Shown here one piece after another: positions 1 to 13,616 of a stretch of 64,000 nt of DNA (the first letter of the stretch is position 1; each line of letters opens with the position of its first letter). The position numbers and the translations under genes were made by a program. Source of the DNA: Ichthyophonus hoferi (Eukaryota > Opisthokonta > Ichthyosporea > Ichthyophonida > Ichthyophonidae); the NCBI GenBank assembly GCA_002751075.1, contig NAOQ01000057.1, positions 109,014-173,013 on the forward strand, read 5' to 3'. The notes under the pieces are model-generated. The model did not search any database, was not told the origin of the DNA, and saw only the letters and a list, made by a program, of their open reading frames with translations.

Positions 1-42
1 GTGGGGCACGACCTTTAATATGGTAACCCTCTCTCTGTGCAG

Positions 43-3000
43 CCAAGTTTGAATTTTACGATAAGAAGGCGACCGATAAAATGAACCATCATAATGGGAT
101 AAATAATTCTGAGGTATAGGCTCTAGTCCTGTTGTTCTTTAAGAGTTCTTGTTTTCTTAAAAATGTTTCTTTTTGTTTCCTTCTTTTTTTTTCTCTTCTT
201 TCCCCTGTCTACATTTTCTTTTTTTTAACGCAAAACTATACTTTTCATTCATTAACCTACCTCAAAGCAATAAAGGTATATGTATGTTAGCAGCAATACA
301 CGTATTTACTTCAGGGTCTTCATTACATTTATTCACGCATATATCTCGCCATATCTACACCCACGTACACTAACCCACTAACCCACCCGCACTTCTCTCC
401 TTATTAGAAATACGTAGCTAACGCAGTGAAGTACATCTCGACCAAATATCCTTTCTATAACGGCACACGGCCTCACCTTACCAACAAGACACGCAAAATC
501 CTTCCAATGGGTAGCGATCACTTTTGGTTTTCTACCCATGATGGAGGGGCCACACGAGGTGCGTCAGGTGTATGTTGTTCACCTCGATATTGATGCATAA
601 ATTTATGTAGATATGTTGCTTTCCCTTTATGGCCTCACTCCTCTACATAATGAAATATAGTTATAGGCTTCTTGACCTTTCTCTGTAGTCTTTCCCAATC
701 ATTGCCCTTTGTTCTGTAGTAAATTATTCTTTCTTCGCTAGTGATTTGCATGAGGTTTGGATGGATTTACTAATTAGCTGATATGGGAGCTATTGATGAG
801 TTTGATGATTAGTAGAGGCTGGCGGAGAGAGAGATAATGTCGTTAACCTCTGAGTGAGGAAGATATGTATACACTAGGATGGGCTAAATATAGTAACATA
901 TGTCATAGTGGGCAAACCGCCAATGGTATCAATGCAGTAAGAATTATTTCATACATATACTATTGACTCTCCTATAATGTGTACCTTTGGATATACATCT
1001 CACTTAACTACTAATTAGTATGCCAATATACTTAATAGAAGATGAAAAGCTATAATAGATACCACGTGGCTCCAATCACATCATGACTGTCATTACCATA
1101 TTTGGAGACAGGGACTAACACGTGGAGCGGTGTAGCTCGGAAGGCAGGGGGGGCATTCTTGCGCAATACAGTGGCCTTGGTTAATACCGCGGACGAGTCA
1201 ATGAAATATAAACCCTGCTGGCATATCTCTCTGCCCTGCAACTGTGACTTCACCCGCCCTCCCCCACCCGACCAGTATGACAAGCTGTGGGTCCCTCTCT
1301 TGTATTCTCTTGTTCTAAACACTTACATCCTCATGGTTCTATTGTGATACCTTGCTGCCCCGTACATAATGTGAAGGTATACACTGGACTTGTATGTGTT
1401 AGTGGTATCCTATCTACTGTTATGTGCCTAGGTACAAACTAGTTCTGTCTTAACCAGTGGTAATGACATATGATTTATGTGATGTCAGTAGTACTGCAGT
1501 CTTCTCCCTGTACTATCTGAACCAATCATATCATAATAGTTCTTAAACACGTGGTTGGTGTTATGTTATATATAACGTAGTTCCTAAATATTTTATTTTA
1601 TTTATACTTTCATCTGATTGGACAATAATCAAGTGATAGAACATATACACTGTGTAGTATGCCACTCATTGGCCTATAATGAATATAGATACTGTATTAC
1701 CTGATTGGCTTACCTGATCCTATTGCTATATAAATATAAATAGACGACGTGTCACGTGTTCATTTTTATATTTTTGTAGGAGTATAGTTCTATAGGCTTT
1801 ATTTATGCTGAAGATCCTAATTTAGGCGTGGTCCTTATAGCCAAAGTAGGCACGAGAGCGTGGTGGTGTATGGTAGAGGAGGGGGTTAGGATGGCTTGCA
1901 GAGATATAGATCTGCCATAGGCTAACCTGATAATTGGCTAATAGCGCCCTACTCTTGTGATTAATGCTGTGTTTGTTGTACTATCCAAGGCATATACCCC
2001 TCTAACAACTTGACATTTGCCTATTATAAAAGAGAGAAAGGGATATGATATAACAGTTGCAACCAACCAGGGTATATATACGACGTAACAAGGGACGTTC
2101 TATTAGTCTTACGTTCTTATGTAAAATAATGATTTGATCCGATATTACATGTGATACAGCCAGGCTTAGACTGTATTACACTAGCATCAACCTGTAGCTT
2201 CTGTAGTGAGCTATATTGAGCGAGATAAAACACAAATAGCCACTAGAAAACAAGCCAGGTTGTGTAATCAGATGTAATTAAGCTGTAAGGGAGCGTATTA
2301 ATCTTGCCTTGTAATGGGGTTATTAGGTTCATGGGATGTGCGTATACTTATGATTGTAATTAAGGTTAATATGTTATTCTATTTTGATTTATAAACATAC
2401 ACATATTTATTGCTTCATGGCTATTTCCTCTCCAGGCTATTATCTGACGTAATACATCTTTCTCTTTCTCTTTATTTAGGTTCAGTAGCGAGGGTAGGGA
2501 GCCAATCTTGTTTTTTGCTGGGAATCTGGCATCCAACAAGATGCGGTAAGCCAAACAATGTTTTGTATACTGAATATCCAGTCATGAATATGGCTGTATA
2601 GGATATAGGATATACTAATGGTCTAGATAGCGACTTGTATTAGCATACACCATAAGGTATAGCTGCCAATGTCATTACTAACCCTGTATGGGCCTCCTCA
2701 TAAGCATCTAGCCTTTTACCAGGGACCCTATACTCTAGTATTATACCTCTATATATAAGGAGTAGACTGGTGGTTGTCTAGTGCTTGGAGTGGTCATTGG
2801 GAGTGCTATACTTGCACCGTTTTCTAAATCAGTCATATATACAATTACAATCATCTATGGGTCTGTCTCAAATATAGGATACAGAAAGGGGAAATATGGA
2901 GGCCACCCTGTCTACAACTACTAGATAGAATAATAGACTATGCATGTGAACACCTTCAGAGAGAGAGAGATAGAGGACCTTGTAGCATTCTACCCATATT

Positions 3001-5154
3001 TAGACGTAATCAAATGGAATTATAGATAGATACAAAGAAAGATAGCTGAACTATATACATATACTGACTTGTGGGACAGTAAGACACTCTATGAGCGGTC
3101 TAAGGGTGATTCCTTCTTCCGTCTAGTATCAGGCCGTATGAATGATGTAAATTATACAGCTGCACTCCATACCTCTACCTTCTGCTTACATCTCCGTGGA
3201 TTCCAGGTACGCATACTATTGTCCAATTGGTAATCGGATGTGAAGAGACTGACTGGTGTGTGTAATGGGCTACATGCCACTTTGTTCTTAGTGTTTTATT
3301 ATTGGCCAGGTTGTTTGCACTGTAAAACCTTCTTTTCTTCCTTACTGCTACTGCACATGACGGTGACAATGTGATGATGATAATAGGGCCTAATGGAGGC
3401 TATAAGGCTAGATATAATTACATTTTTATGCAATTATAATGGCCAATCTCTTGACATACATATATATACATGGAGCTACAAACCTATGTTCTAACATTGG
3501 AACAAAATGATAAATGCACAAAGATAGTCGGGTATTTAATATAAGTCAACATAAACATACATGTACTATCTGTTGTCTGTTCTGTTTACCTTTATGATAG
3601 CCACACCAGTTCGTTGTACTCTCTAGGGGTGAAGGCCAGTTTTAGTATGAGGGGTCTTATGTTGTTGTATTATTATATTATTTTATGGGCAACATATGCA
3701 AGCTCACATATATTGATGGTTTAAAGGAAAGTGTAATCATACTCTATTGCATCTTTCTGGCCCTGTATACTTTTTACATGTGAAAACGTCCAATACCTGC
3801 AGGCTATTTGTACGATTTTAAACAAATTATAAAAGCCATTGTTGTAAGCTTAGCCACTATATGTACATACCCGTATTTCTATAGTAAGCCAATCATATCT
3901 CTCCCTGATGACGTTAGCTAATATTGTGATGCGGTTAAAATACAATTAATACGTACATTGGTTGAAAGGTATCATACCCGAATCTCTTAAGATGATAGGA
4001 GGACTATCATGCATATACCCGTGACGTATAACGTGGATGAGAGATGACAGGCTTGGACTGACGGGCGGGAGGGGGTGGAGATAATAGGTGTGGAGTCCAC
4101 GACTGATAGAATACATATGGTTTGGATGTATTCCTGTCATTATAGGAGATGACTACTATCTACCTTATTCGTCTTTGTTCGACTGGGAACAGGTATGTGA
4201 CGATTGTATGGATAGCATACATCCTGCTTATACATTTCATGTTATTGCGTATACATATTGTAATATTATTAGATATATACTAGAGGTCTTTAAAATGTGC
4301 ATGTGCATGTATGCTATTGTTTAGTTACGTGATTATTACATAGCCTTTTACTGCATGATTTGTTCTCTTCTGCATTCCATGGTTAGATAGTGCTGATTGG
4401 ATAGCTCCAACATATAATGCTCCAACGTATAATGCTCCAACACAACCAATAATAATGATCTGAGTAAAGACATGTAGCATACAGCTATCCTTTGACAGGT
4501 ACGGCCAATGCCTAGGTATCAATAGCATTGTTGCTATGGTGAATCAATATTGGTGCATGGGTATGGTTAATAATGCAAGCACATTGGCCTATATGCATAC
4601 AGACATGTACATACCAAGATCTGTATGTACGGCCAGACTCCCATATATATATACTGAGCATAGCAGGTATACTGACCCTTATCTACTCTCCTAGATAAGT
4701 ATAAGGATATGTGAGGGAGAGGTAGCCAACATGAAGGAAATATTAACGGCTATATCGCCGACCCATCTAGCTTCTCTACGAGCCAATCTCAAAAAAGTAT
4801 GACACTCCTGACCTCGTGGGCTATCTTTGTTACTGTTGTGTACCTCTAATACTAATTTTTATTTCTACACATTGCCCAATTTTTAACACACTAGCCTAAG
4901 TATGCATATCTACATGCAGTTAAAAGTTGATCTATCCACTCCATGAGTTATGATTAGCAGCCAACTTATAGCATAGTGTGATATCTTAGTGTGTGAATGG
5001 TCTGACGTTTTCCTCCTTCCCCCAGGTTGCCCCCCATTTTATCTACCACAGAAACCCACAGCCGGAGGATGCCTTCTATATGGGCATATATCAGTTGTAC
5101 CAGCGCCATAAGTACAATCAGGCACTGGCAGAGAATGGTCTAGGTAAGTGTTAA
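43..5154 (+). CDS. Exostosin-family (GT47-like) glycosyltransferase, 5' end outside window
   Basis: This is probably a Golgi sugar transferase of the exostosin/GT47 fold; donor and acceptor cannot be told. Exons by phase: 43-113, 408-567, 1112-1274, 2480-2545, about 3038-3206, 4088-4192, 4695-4796 and 5026-5154. Visible signatures in order are HFWFSTHDGGATRGAS, LRNTVALVNTADES, REPILFFAGN, STFCLHLRGFQ, then the diagnostic SPRLIEYIWFGCIPVII followed by GDDYYLPY, and MKEILTAIS near the C terminus. All junction phases agree, but the acceptor near 3038 lacks a good pyrimidine tract, and a further exon near 2878 is possible. The last exon can read through a GTAAGT at 5144 to a TAA at 5152-5154; a further 3' exon is not excluded. 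The N terminus, including any membrane anchor, lies left of the window. The sequence looks closer to plant and algal exostosins than to animal EXT1/EXT2. Family assignment is firm, substrate unknown. Confidence 0.85.
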
Positions 5155-6489
5155 TGATACTGTGGTGGTGAGCCAAGGTATGGAGGCATATTGAAGGATT
5201 AGTACGGTAGACCTGGGTGGGGGAATGAGGTACAGGGTGGGACATACTGAGCGTTTTGTATCCTATACTAAAACGTAAAAGGTCATGGGATTATTTATTT
5301 TTGGGAATTACACCGTTTAATATTCACATCTATTAATCTACTCTGTGACCTTGCCATGACTCTCGTGTGCAATGGTTAGAAGGATGGGATCTGCTGATGT
5401 TGGTGTCTATTGAGGTTGTTGGCTCTATGTTAGAGGGATAAGGAGACAAGAGATTGTATAACCCTCCTTAGATGTATTTCTTAGTTTATCACTGATGTGA
5501 GGTATCAGCTGGCTTGCTATAGGTTCCCTAGCTTGGGGTATATTATCCTGAGTAGCATATCCATATGTTTCCTCTTTAAGAGAATGTACCTCTTTGCCTG
5601 TTAGGTTTGAGATACTATTATTGCAGTAATAACATGATATGAAACATTATGGGGCGGTTGGTATGAAAGGGCGTGGCTACAGATCTGAATGGATATGGGT
5701 TGTTTGGATATGTTTGTACAGGGTTAAAGTGACGTTCTCATTCCAGGGTTAACCAATCAATCAGGTTTTGATTCTAATCAGCTGTGTGGCCAACGAATGA
5801 TGACCTGCTAAAGACATAGTCACTGCAAACATGGCTATTTATATCAGTCAATTGCCATTGATTTCTTCTGATTACACCAATTTCCCCAGTTTTTTCCCTG
5901 ATTTGATCACACTTGCATTGTGAGCACGATCTTGCCCATTGCATGCCCCTATACCATTATTTGCAGATATGACCTTATTTATCTTCATGCCAATAAACCT
6001 TCTTTTGCATTTATAAACTGTAACAGGCTGACTTCTTCTAACCCTGTTCAATATAAAATTAATATGGTATATGCACAGTGTCTGCTATATACATTATTCT
6101 ATTATTATTCTAGTTATTCTATTATTACATATTTATAAGAATATAATACTCTTGATGAGTTGGAAATCAGTAATAATAAAGCCAAGCCCAGGTGGTGGGA
6201 TCATCGGGATTATACTATACTGCCGCACTCAATAAAATAATATGAGGATGAGATTTCATTCATTAAGGTAAAGTTTTACCAAAGAGAAAAGATATTAACG
6301 AAGGGAGCGGTGCTATAGCCAGTCAAATAAGTTCCCTTGTACCATGGATTATGGTCATGGTTGTAAGTATCTTTGCGGTTACTCGGATGCAATATTGGCC
6401 CATCAGGATGAGGAGACAGCATTTAAATAGTAGGGAATAGCAGCTGTCAATCAGAATGGCATAGAAATAAAGGAACTTATGCTAGGGCC

Positions 6490-7429
6490 TTGAGTTAGAA
6501 TTATACTTGTTGCGTGGCAGTGCCAGAAATGTATTGTGTGCGCAAGAATGAGTTGGTAGATAATAAGGCAATACCCAAAATACAACTTGATAAGGATCCG
6601 TACTTAATTTACGATATGAAGACCGAGGACATAGGAGAGTATAGCTACAAAGGCAACTGAATGCAATAAAAAACTAATGATGGAATTTGTTGCACAATCT
6701 GTCTTAGTGCGGGATGATGACACATTGTACATAGACTGGACAATTTAAATGAAATTACTATAAGCCCGAGAACATAAGTAATTGAAACATGTTAGAAGTA
6801 GCCATAGTATATGTTGACCCAAGATGTGAGTCAATGGGCCTATAGAATCCTTTAGTAGCAAAGTTGAAGCTGGAATCGCTTAGTATTATCTCAGAGTCCT
6901 CTCTGACATTCAACACATCGCCTAAATCTTGTCTTATAGAGCCCTCTAAACCAGAGGTGGACTCTACTCTCACTTTCTTCACTTTGATCACAGGCCGTTT
7001 TATTATAGTTGTTGACCTTATAAACGTCCATTTCTGCAAAATCATTTTGTTACTATTACCTATATGACTTGCCACCCATTACTTAAACTAATAAAGATTC
7101 AAACTGAAATCTTACCTTTATTTCAGTCAAATTTAAATAGTCCAAATTAAAAGCCTGACCTCTAGCTATATAGTTTATGGAAATGAGTGACCTGTCAGTC
7201 ATACCATAACCTAATTCTGCTATATGCAGTTAATGGTTCAAACTAAACAGTGGCTTGTCATGAGTATAAAAATCATATTAGAATCTGTGTCAGTTCTATT
7301 GACTTGTATACAGCTGTCGGGATCTCCAATTGTATAACTGGTAGTGGTTATTGTTGTTTGGCCAGTGCAAGGAATAGCTGCTTGATCAGATCTGTCTTTA
7401 AGACTCAGTTGTTGTGCTAGAGGTTCCAT
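6490..7429. pseudogene. Possible decayed coding fragments (weak Ig-like flavour)
   Basis: On the + strand around 6510-6660 an open stretch reads NYTCCVAVPEM and, some 40 residues later, KTEDIGEYSYKGN. Both recall the D-x-G-x-Y-x-C end of immunoglobulin-like domains. On the - strand, open frames at 6758-7075 and 7238-7429 contain VKKVRVESTSG and DQAAIPCTGQ, of similar look. No continuous gene model with splice sites could be built, and the two strands cannot both be right. This is a hint only; chance is a fair alternative. Confidence 0.15.
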
Positions 7430-10400
7430 TTAAGACGCATATACCAATTCTCTAGGAAACTAACTGTAGCAATTATATCTTTGTTCTAATTTAAAAGGCA
7501 TAGATGCTTTGATGCGCTCGGTTGCAAATGCGGGAATCGTACAACGTAATCGATCATTAAGTGGAGCTATGCAGCTATGTATATAAACATTACTATCGCT
7601 ATCCAGCTTTAGTAAGCAGTTCTCTGACTTCTGAATGAGTGAGCGATTTGATGTGTATGTTATATATATATATAATTAAATGCAAAGAAGTTCTGTGAGT
7701 GTTGACGAGAAATTCGTATTTCCCTTAGATACTGCATATATGTCAGCGGGGGCCTATATTATTGAGTTTTCTTTTCTTTTATACTTCGTTTTATCACCAG
7801 GGCTAACTTTCTAATCAACACCGATGTTGCTAAGTTCAATAACTCACAGGGAGCCAATCATAAATATTTGCATTAGCGAATCCAACTCACGATGGGCCAA
7901 AGAGACCCACTAGAATTGTCTGATCTTACCACAATACTTAAATACTATTATGTCCCCATTGACTCATTTCCTTGTTGATGTAATGTTATTCATATCCTGC
8001 ATACTACGACAAGAATCGATCTACTTATTATCTGGGTTTCAATTGAACCTTCTTACTCATCTGTGGCTAACGATCTTGTTGTAACAAGTCATAATATTTA
8101 AAACACACAAAACCCCAACTTAAATGCTAGATGTTCCTGTAGGACTTGGTTCAGATTCTTATTCAGCCTTATATCATAAGAACGAAGATTCTCTAACTGA
8201 AAGCCCAAGTGAGTGATTTTGTAATCAAAAATACTTTTCCAAATATTGGAAGTTTTAGCAATAATGTTTTTATGATCTTATTGCTAATTTGAATTAAATG
8301 CAACTTAACATAAATATATACTTAAATAGTGATTTGCTAGACCCATATCTTGAGAAATACATTACTATACAATAAATTGTTAATGCACACAAAAAAGTAA
8401 CCAAAATGTGTTTACATTATACACACTAGTCATATATGAGAGCAAAGAAAACCAAAGAAACATGGCAAAAGCATCTAAACTTTACCTTTTAGATATCTAG
8501 TTGACATAATCATTACTTACATATTGTGATACCAACTCTCAATAATATCTCCATTAATTATTCTATTATTAAGTTATCTAAGGCTTGAATGTATGTGCAA
8601 GAGTCATTATAACCAAAACCTGTCTGAGAACAACTGTTGTCGTTGTAATATTGCAGATTAATAATAGATTTTAATGTTGAATCAAAACATCAATGCTACT
8701 CTTGTGCTGCAAGGGAAAGTCATTCAGTTCCAAACATCTTAGAATCTGAAATATCACTAGAGCTAAGCTAATCTATCAATTCTCAGCATATTTATCAGTT
8801 GCTTGTATTATAGGACACCTGAGCATAAAGCTTCTTCTACTTGATTTACATTGACCATCTATCTTTAATTGTGTTGATGGTGGTAATCTTCCTCTTTACG
8901 CTGTTAACGTTGACAGGTTTCCTGCTGTCTGATGAAGATAGTATGGGATGTGTTACCAAAAATTAGATAAAAATTCAAAGTAACAAATCCCTGGTGGTTT
9001 CATACATGTTATGTGTAGTGATCTTACGCCATAGCTTATCTCTTTTTTGAAATAGGTAAAGAAAATTTTAGTCTCTGCCACCTATTCCATTTATAATTGA
9101 ATGAATATTGAGTTCAGGGGTGTTTTAGTTGTAACTTGCGAAGGCTGCATCAAGATCTTCATTGGAGTCAGACAAATCTTCCGTTCCAATGTCTTGGGGC
9201 CTAATGAAGAAAATAATTCAGATTCCAGAGGTATTAAAAATCTCTCTCAGATTCCTTGCAGTATCTTTTCCCTCTTAGTCAGCTACTCTCTAATTTCACT
9301 TTTTTCTTACTGGCTGTGATCCAAAGTGCTGATGCAGGTGAAGGTACATACTTCCTTCTTAAAGGGAGGCATTTTTTAAGTATACTCACTGTTCTAATCA
9401 AAGTCATTATTTTGGGTTAGACTACTCGATACATAAATATCAAAGTACTTTTATTAGCCTAGTTTTACCAATAGTTTAAATTAGGTCTCAACTAGGTGTC
9501 CAGGGTTTAGTTAATTAGTCTAGAGTTGTGGAGCACTAGACAAAGCCCCAAATATTTGCCTTTGTTTATTATGGGCGTATTTTCCAAATCCAAGTTTTGG
9601 TAAGTTTCCCATAATTATAATTAGAGCCTAATGTTATGATTCACTACTTTAAAATAAATAACCATTACTTTATTCTAAAATATTTCCTGACCAGAGCATC
9701 TGATCTCTTTCAATTGTTAAGGCCACCTCGTAATTTTAGAAACTTCTACAATATAGTTCTAAGATTAGTCGATAGTTAAGATAGATAGATAGACACATAG
9801 ATACCCATCTACAAACATACACCCATGCACCCATATGTACATACTATCCTGCTTTCATATATATTGACCGCTTCCAAATTTATAACATGACGTATAACAT
9901 GATATTCATCATGTATACCATTACCAGAGACTATAACAATATGTCAACAACTTTCCTCTTGATATATAATGATTGTCATGGTAACAAGCAATATATCATA
10001 TATACTTACACATACACAAACCAATAAATATAGATGCACATTACATATATAATTTATAGGATTCTGGAAAGGCTATTGGATGCCCTTCAACCTTGATTAG
10101 GGAATAAAATGGCTTAGTGTGAATTACTGGAAAAATCATGTTGCAAGATCGTTAACTCCGAATGAAAACATAGCTCGGCTGAAGTTTTGAAGTTCTGGTA
10201 ACAAGCGGATCATAAAATGATTAGTCTAGTATTAGTTGATTGAATAACACTCTTAATTAAGTAAATTCATTTGTCAATACATAGAATGTCAGCACTTACA
10301 TTAATGAGTAAATGAATTAAAGAGCTATTCATATGAGAACAAAATAGTATTGGATCATTGAGACGGGACCAAATAATTCTAGTGGACCTCAGGAATCTTT

Positions 10401-11601
10401 TTTTCTACGAATTGTATTAGCCAATGCGAATCATAGGTCCCATATATGATTGCTAGTTGCCTAGAGAGTCTCCGTACACGCCTTCTATAGGACCCCAACC
10501 TCAACTGACTCTTGATGAAAGATCGGATCAATTAACCATTTTTAACCCAGTGACAAATATTTCTACAAATAATCAATCATTAATAATATATTAGCATAAA
10601 TCGTTAACATGAATAAAATTAGATTTACAATATATCCATAGGAAATATCCCTACCGAGAGGAAGTAGAAAATGTCGGCTCAAACACATTTTTATCTTTCA
10701 ATGATCCAAAACTGTAAGATAAGAATTTCTTGATATGTACCGTACAACTCTTTATTTATCTGTTGTTGAAGTATTTAAGCTACTGCCAGCATTAGGCTGC
10801 ATACTTCATGATGTCTTCTTGTACGAAAACACAATGTTTATTATTTGTTTCTATATATTTATTAGTGTAATATTACGTTAATAGGTAAATTTATTTTCAT
10901 GGTTGAGTGATCAATAGATCCGTTAAATTGGACATTTTACGATCTAAGGTATTACGTTTAAAGTAGCACATTCTCCCTTTCGGATTGAGGAGGAATAAGT
11001 TCGGGTGAAAGGAATAGCTTAGGGGGTCGCACGTATAATCGTCTCCTTTCAATCAGTAAATAGTCTAAAATTTAAAATTGTGAACTATCCTTGTGAGGAC
11101 CATATTTGAGTATGCTGACAGATCAGTAGATAAGCGGGAAACTATACAATGCCAACTCGATTCATTAGTAATGACCGAAATTGTTTTTAATAAAATCCAT
11201 TTTACTTCTTAATATGTACCTTCATCTAAGATCATCCATCGGTCCATAAGTGAGAAAAAAAAAATTATGTTGTTCTTTCTGCGTAAAGTCGTGCAGTCAA
11301 TGATTTTGACATCTATTAACTATTATCAATCGCCAACGGAAAAGTCAAATTATTACTTAACTTTGAACTGTGTAGATAGCATAGTTTAGTCTCCCAATAA
11401 AAGTTATTTTTTACTGCATTTAATTTTTTACCAAGCTTACAGAGGTTTTCATACCAACTTGAATAAATTATATTAGATATTGACAGGACAGGTGTTGTAG
11501 TTTTGATAGAGTTTCAAGTTCTATATATGAATGGCATAACGTAATCATGACGTCCTTTTGCATTGATATGCATTTTCATGTTTTTTTTTTTTTTTTTTTT
11601 T

Positions 11602-12031
11602 NNNNNNNNNNNNNNNNNNNNNNNNNNNNNNNNNNNNNNNNNNNNNNNNNNNNNNNNNNNNNNNNNNNNNNNNNNNNNNNNNNNNNNNNNNNNNNNNNNN
11701 NNNNNNNNNNNNNNNNNNNNNNNNNNNNNNNNNNNNNNNNNNNNNNNNNNNNNNNNNNNNNNNNNNNNNNNNNNNNNNNNNNNNNNNNNNNNNNNNNNNN
11801 NNNNNNNNNNNNNNNNNNNNNNNNNNNNNNNNNNNNNNNNNNNNNNNNNNNNNNNNNNNNNNNNNNNNNNNNNNNNNNNNNNNNNNNNNNNNNNNNNNNN
11901 NNNNNNNNNNNNNNNNNNNNNNNNNNNNNNNNNNNNNNNNNNNNNNNNNNNNNNNNNNNNNNNNNNNNNNNNNNNNNNNNNNNNNNNNNNNNNNNNNNNN
12001 NNNNNNNNNNNNNNNNNNNNNNNNNNNNNNN
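11602..12031. other. Assembly gap (430 N) between T homopolymers
   Basis: There are 430 unknown bases. They are bordered on the left by 21 T (11581-11601) and on the right by 19 T (12032-12050). Any open frame running through it is an artefact of Phe/Lys codons and Ns. Confidence 0.98.
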
Positions 12032-13616
12032 TTTTTTTTTTTTTTTTTTTGATCTTTGACCAAGTTTCTACTTTAAAAGGATTTATTTATCATAATCTAT
12101 ATGGGTTTGAGGGGTGCTTAATGCATAGTGAGGGCCACTGGCGATCTATACTATTTAGCATTACTCAGAAATTGATCTTCCTTCCCTTTTTCTGTTACTT
12201 GTGCTTCACGTTTTCCCTTTTAGGCACTCTCCTTTTATTTCGTGGCATTAAAATATTCCCAAGCAGTAAAATATACGTTAATATACGAGACATCAGTTAA
12301 ATTGAAGCTATGGTTTTCCCATCTAATAATTCCGTCAATTCTAGATCCAGTGGAAAGGTCCGTAATGACTATAGAGTTATTTTACACAAGAAGTTTAAAA
12401 AATATTAAGTGTATTACCAGTAAAGAAATCCATGACAAAGTTACCATCTTTCCATTATGGAGGGGCATTTTGATCAAACAAAATTATGTTTACAGCATTA
12501 TTAGTTATTGCTCTTTCAATTAGATTTAATTAAAGGAATAATGTCTTACTGCAGGGCTATGATAGCCACTAGAGAACACATTCCATATTTAACCACTACG
12601 CATTATAAATCGTAACATAAAACACTAGCACACTTTATTTTACTTGCCAATCAGATTCTTCGTTTTGCATGTCTCGCTCGATCAGACTATTTCTAAGCTT
12701 TGTGCTTCATTCAACTCTATGATGTATATTTATTTTCGTCATGTAAAACGCCTACCAGCCCCTTTTCTAGTTAAGTAGTCATACACATACATCAAGTCAG
12801 ATTGCTTCATAGTCAATAGAAGTTCTTGCTAACACAACATAATAATTCACTCGTATAGTGTTGATAAGTCAGGAAAATAGTTGAAGTGGGTAGGGTGGGG
12901 CATAGTCCCTTTATTCATTTGTAAAATACACAAAGGTATAGTACAACATATACTATATACATGCATTCATAAGCCCTTACGAGGATAGGTACAATGCTTT
13001 CACTCGCCTTATTGCCATGATTCTGGCTTACAGAATACAGACAAACAATCATTCTTACGCCCATAGAGAACGAATCACAATATCTACAATTAAAAACCGG
13101 GCTGAGTCTAAGAAAATAATAGAGGAAAAGGTAAGATAGGTGAGAATTTATATGTTTGAAATATAGAAAACACAAAGGAATCCCTCAGAAACTGATTAAC
13201 TATTTCAAAAAATAAAAGCAATACAACGCTATTTCAGATTCTCTACATCAATACAGATACGTAAGCATTGTTGACGAAAGATGAAACTATTTTAAGTTAA
13301 TTGACTACACCACCTGCATCTAGTAAATTTGTAAAAAATACAAGAAAAATAAACTATGAAATAGATTAAAAAAAATCGCTTGGAAAATTCGTAAAAGTTG
13401 TGTCTTTGGGTGTATATATCACATTAAACACTAGTTGATAAAGGCTACAAGAAACTACAAGGTTCAAGCCATCCAGGACAAATTGGGTGCCCAAAATCGA
13501 AATAAGTAACTTTAAGTGGGTAGGTAGGTCGTGTATAGTGTAGTGTGTTCATTTCTATGTACATCTATATACGTTTTCACGCAACTATATATATCTATAC
13601 GAGGATAGATGTCCAA

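Larger units (their letters stand above)
5155..13616. other. Gene-poor interval with assembly gap
   Basis: This 8.4 kb interval lies between the convergent 3' ends of the exostosin gene and the diacylglycerol kinase. I found no convincing gene. An AATAAA at 5992-5997 could serve the exostosin transcript. Fragments at 6480-7430 look faintly like decayed coding sequence and are listed separately. The rest is AT-rich sequence with short open frames no longer than chance would give. A run of Ns lies at 11602-12031. A short GATA-like tract sits near 9780. Confidence 0.5.

Noticed and set aside
173-373. 66-codon open frame on the + strand
   Set aside because: It falls in the intron between two exostosin exons whose phases join exactly.
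11545-12300. Long open frames across the N gap on both strands
   Set aside because: They consist of unknown residues flanked by Phe or Lys runs from the T homopolymers.
13455-13475. GGTTCAAGCC resembling a tRNA B box
   Set aside because: No A box, cloverleaf arms or acceptor stem could be fitted around it.
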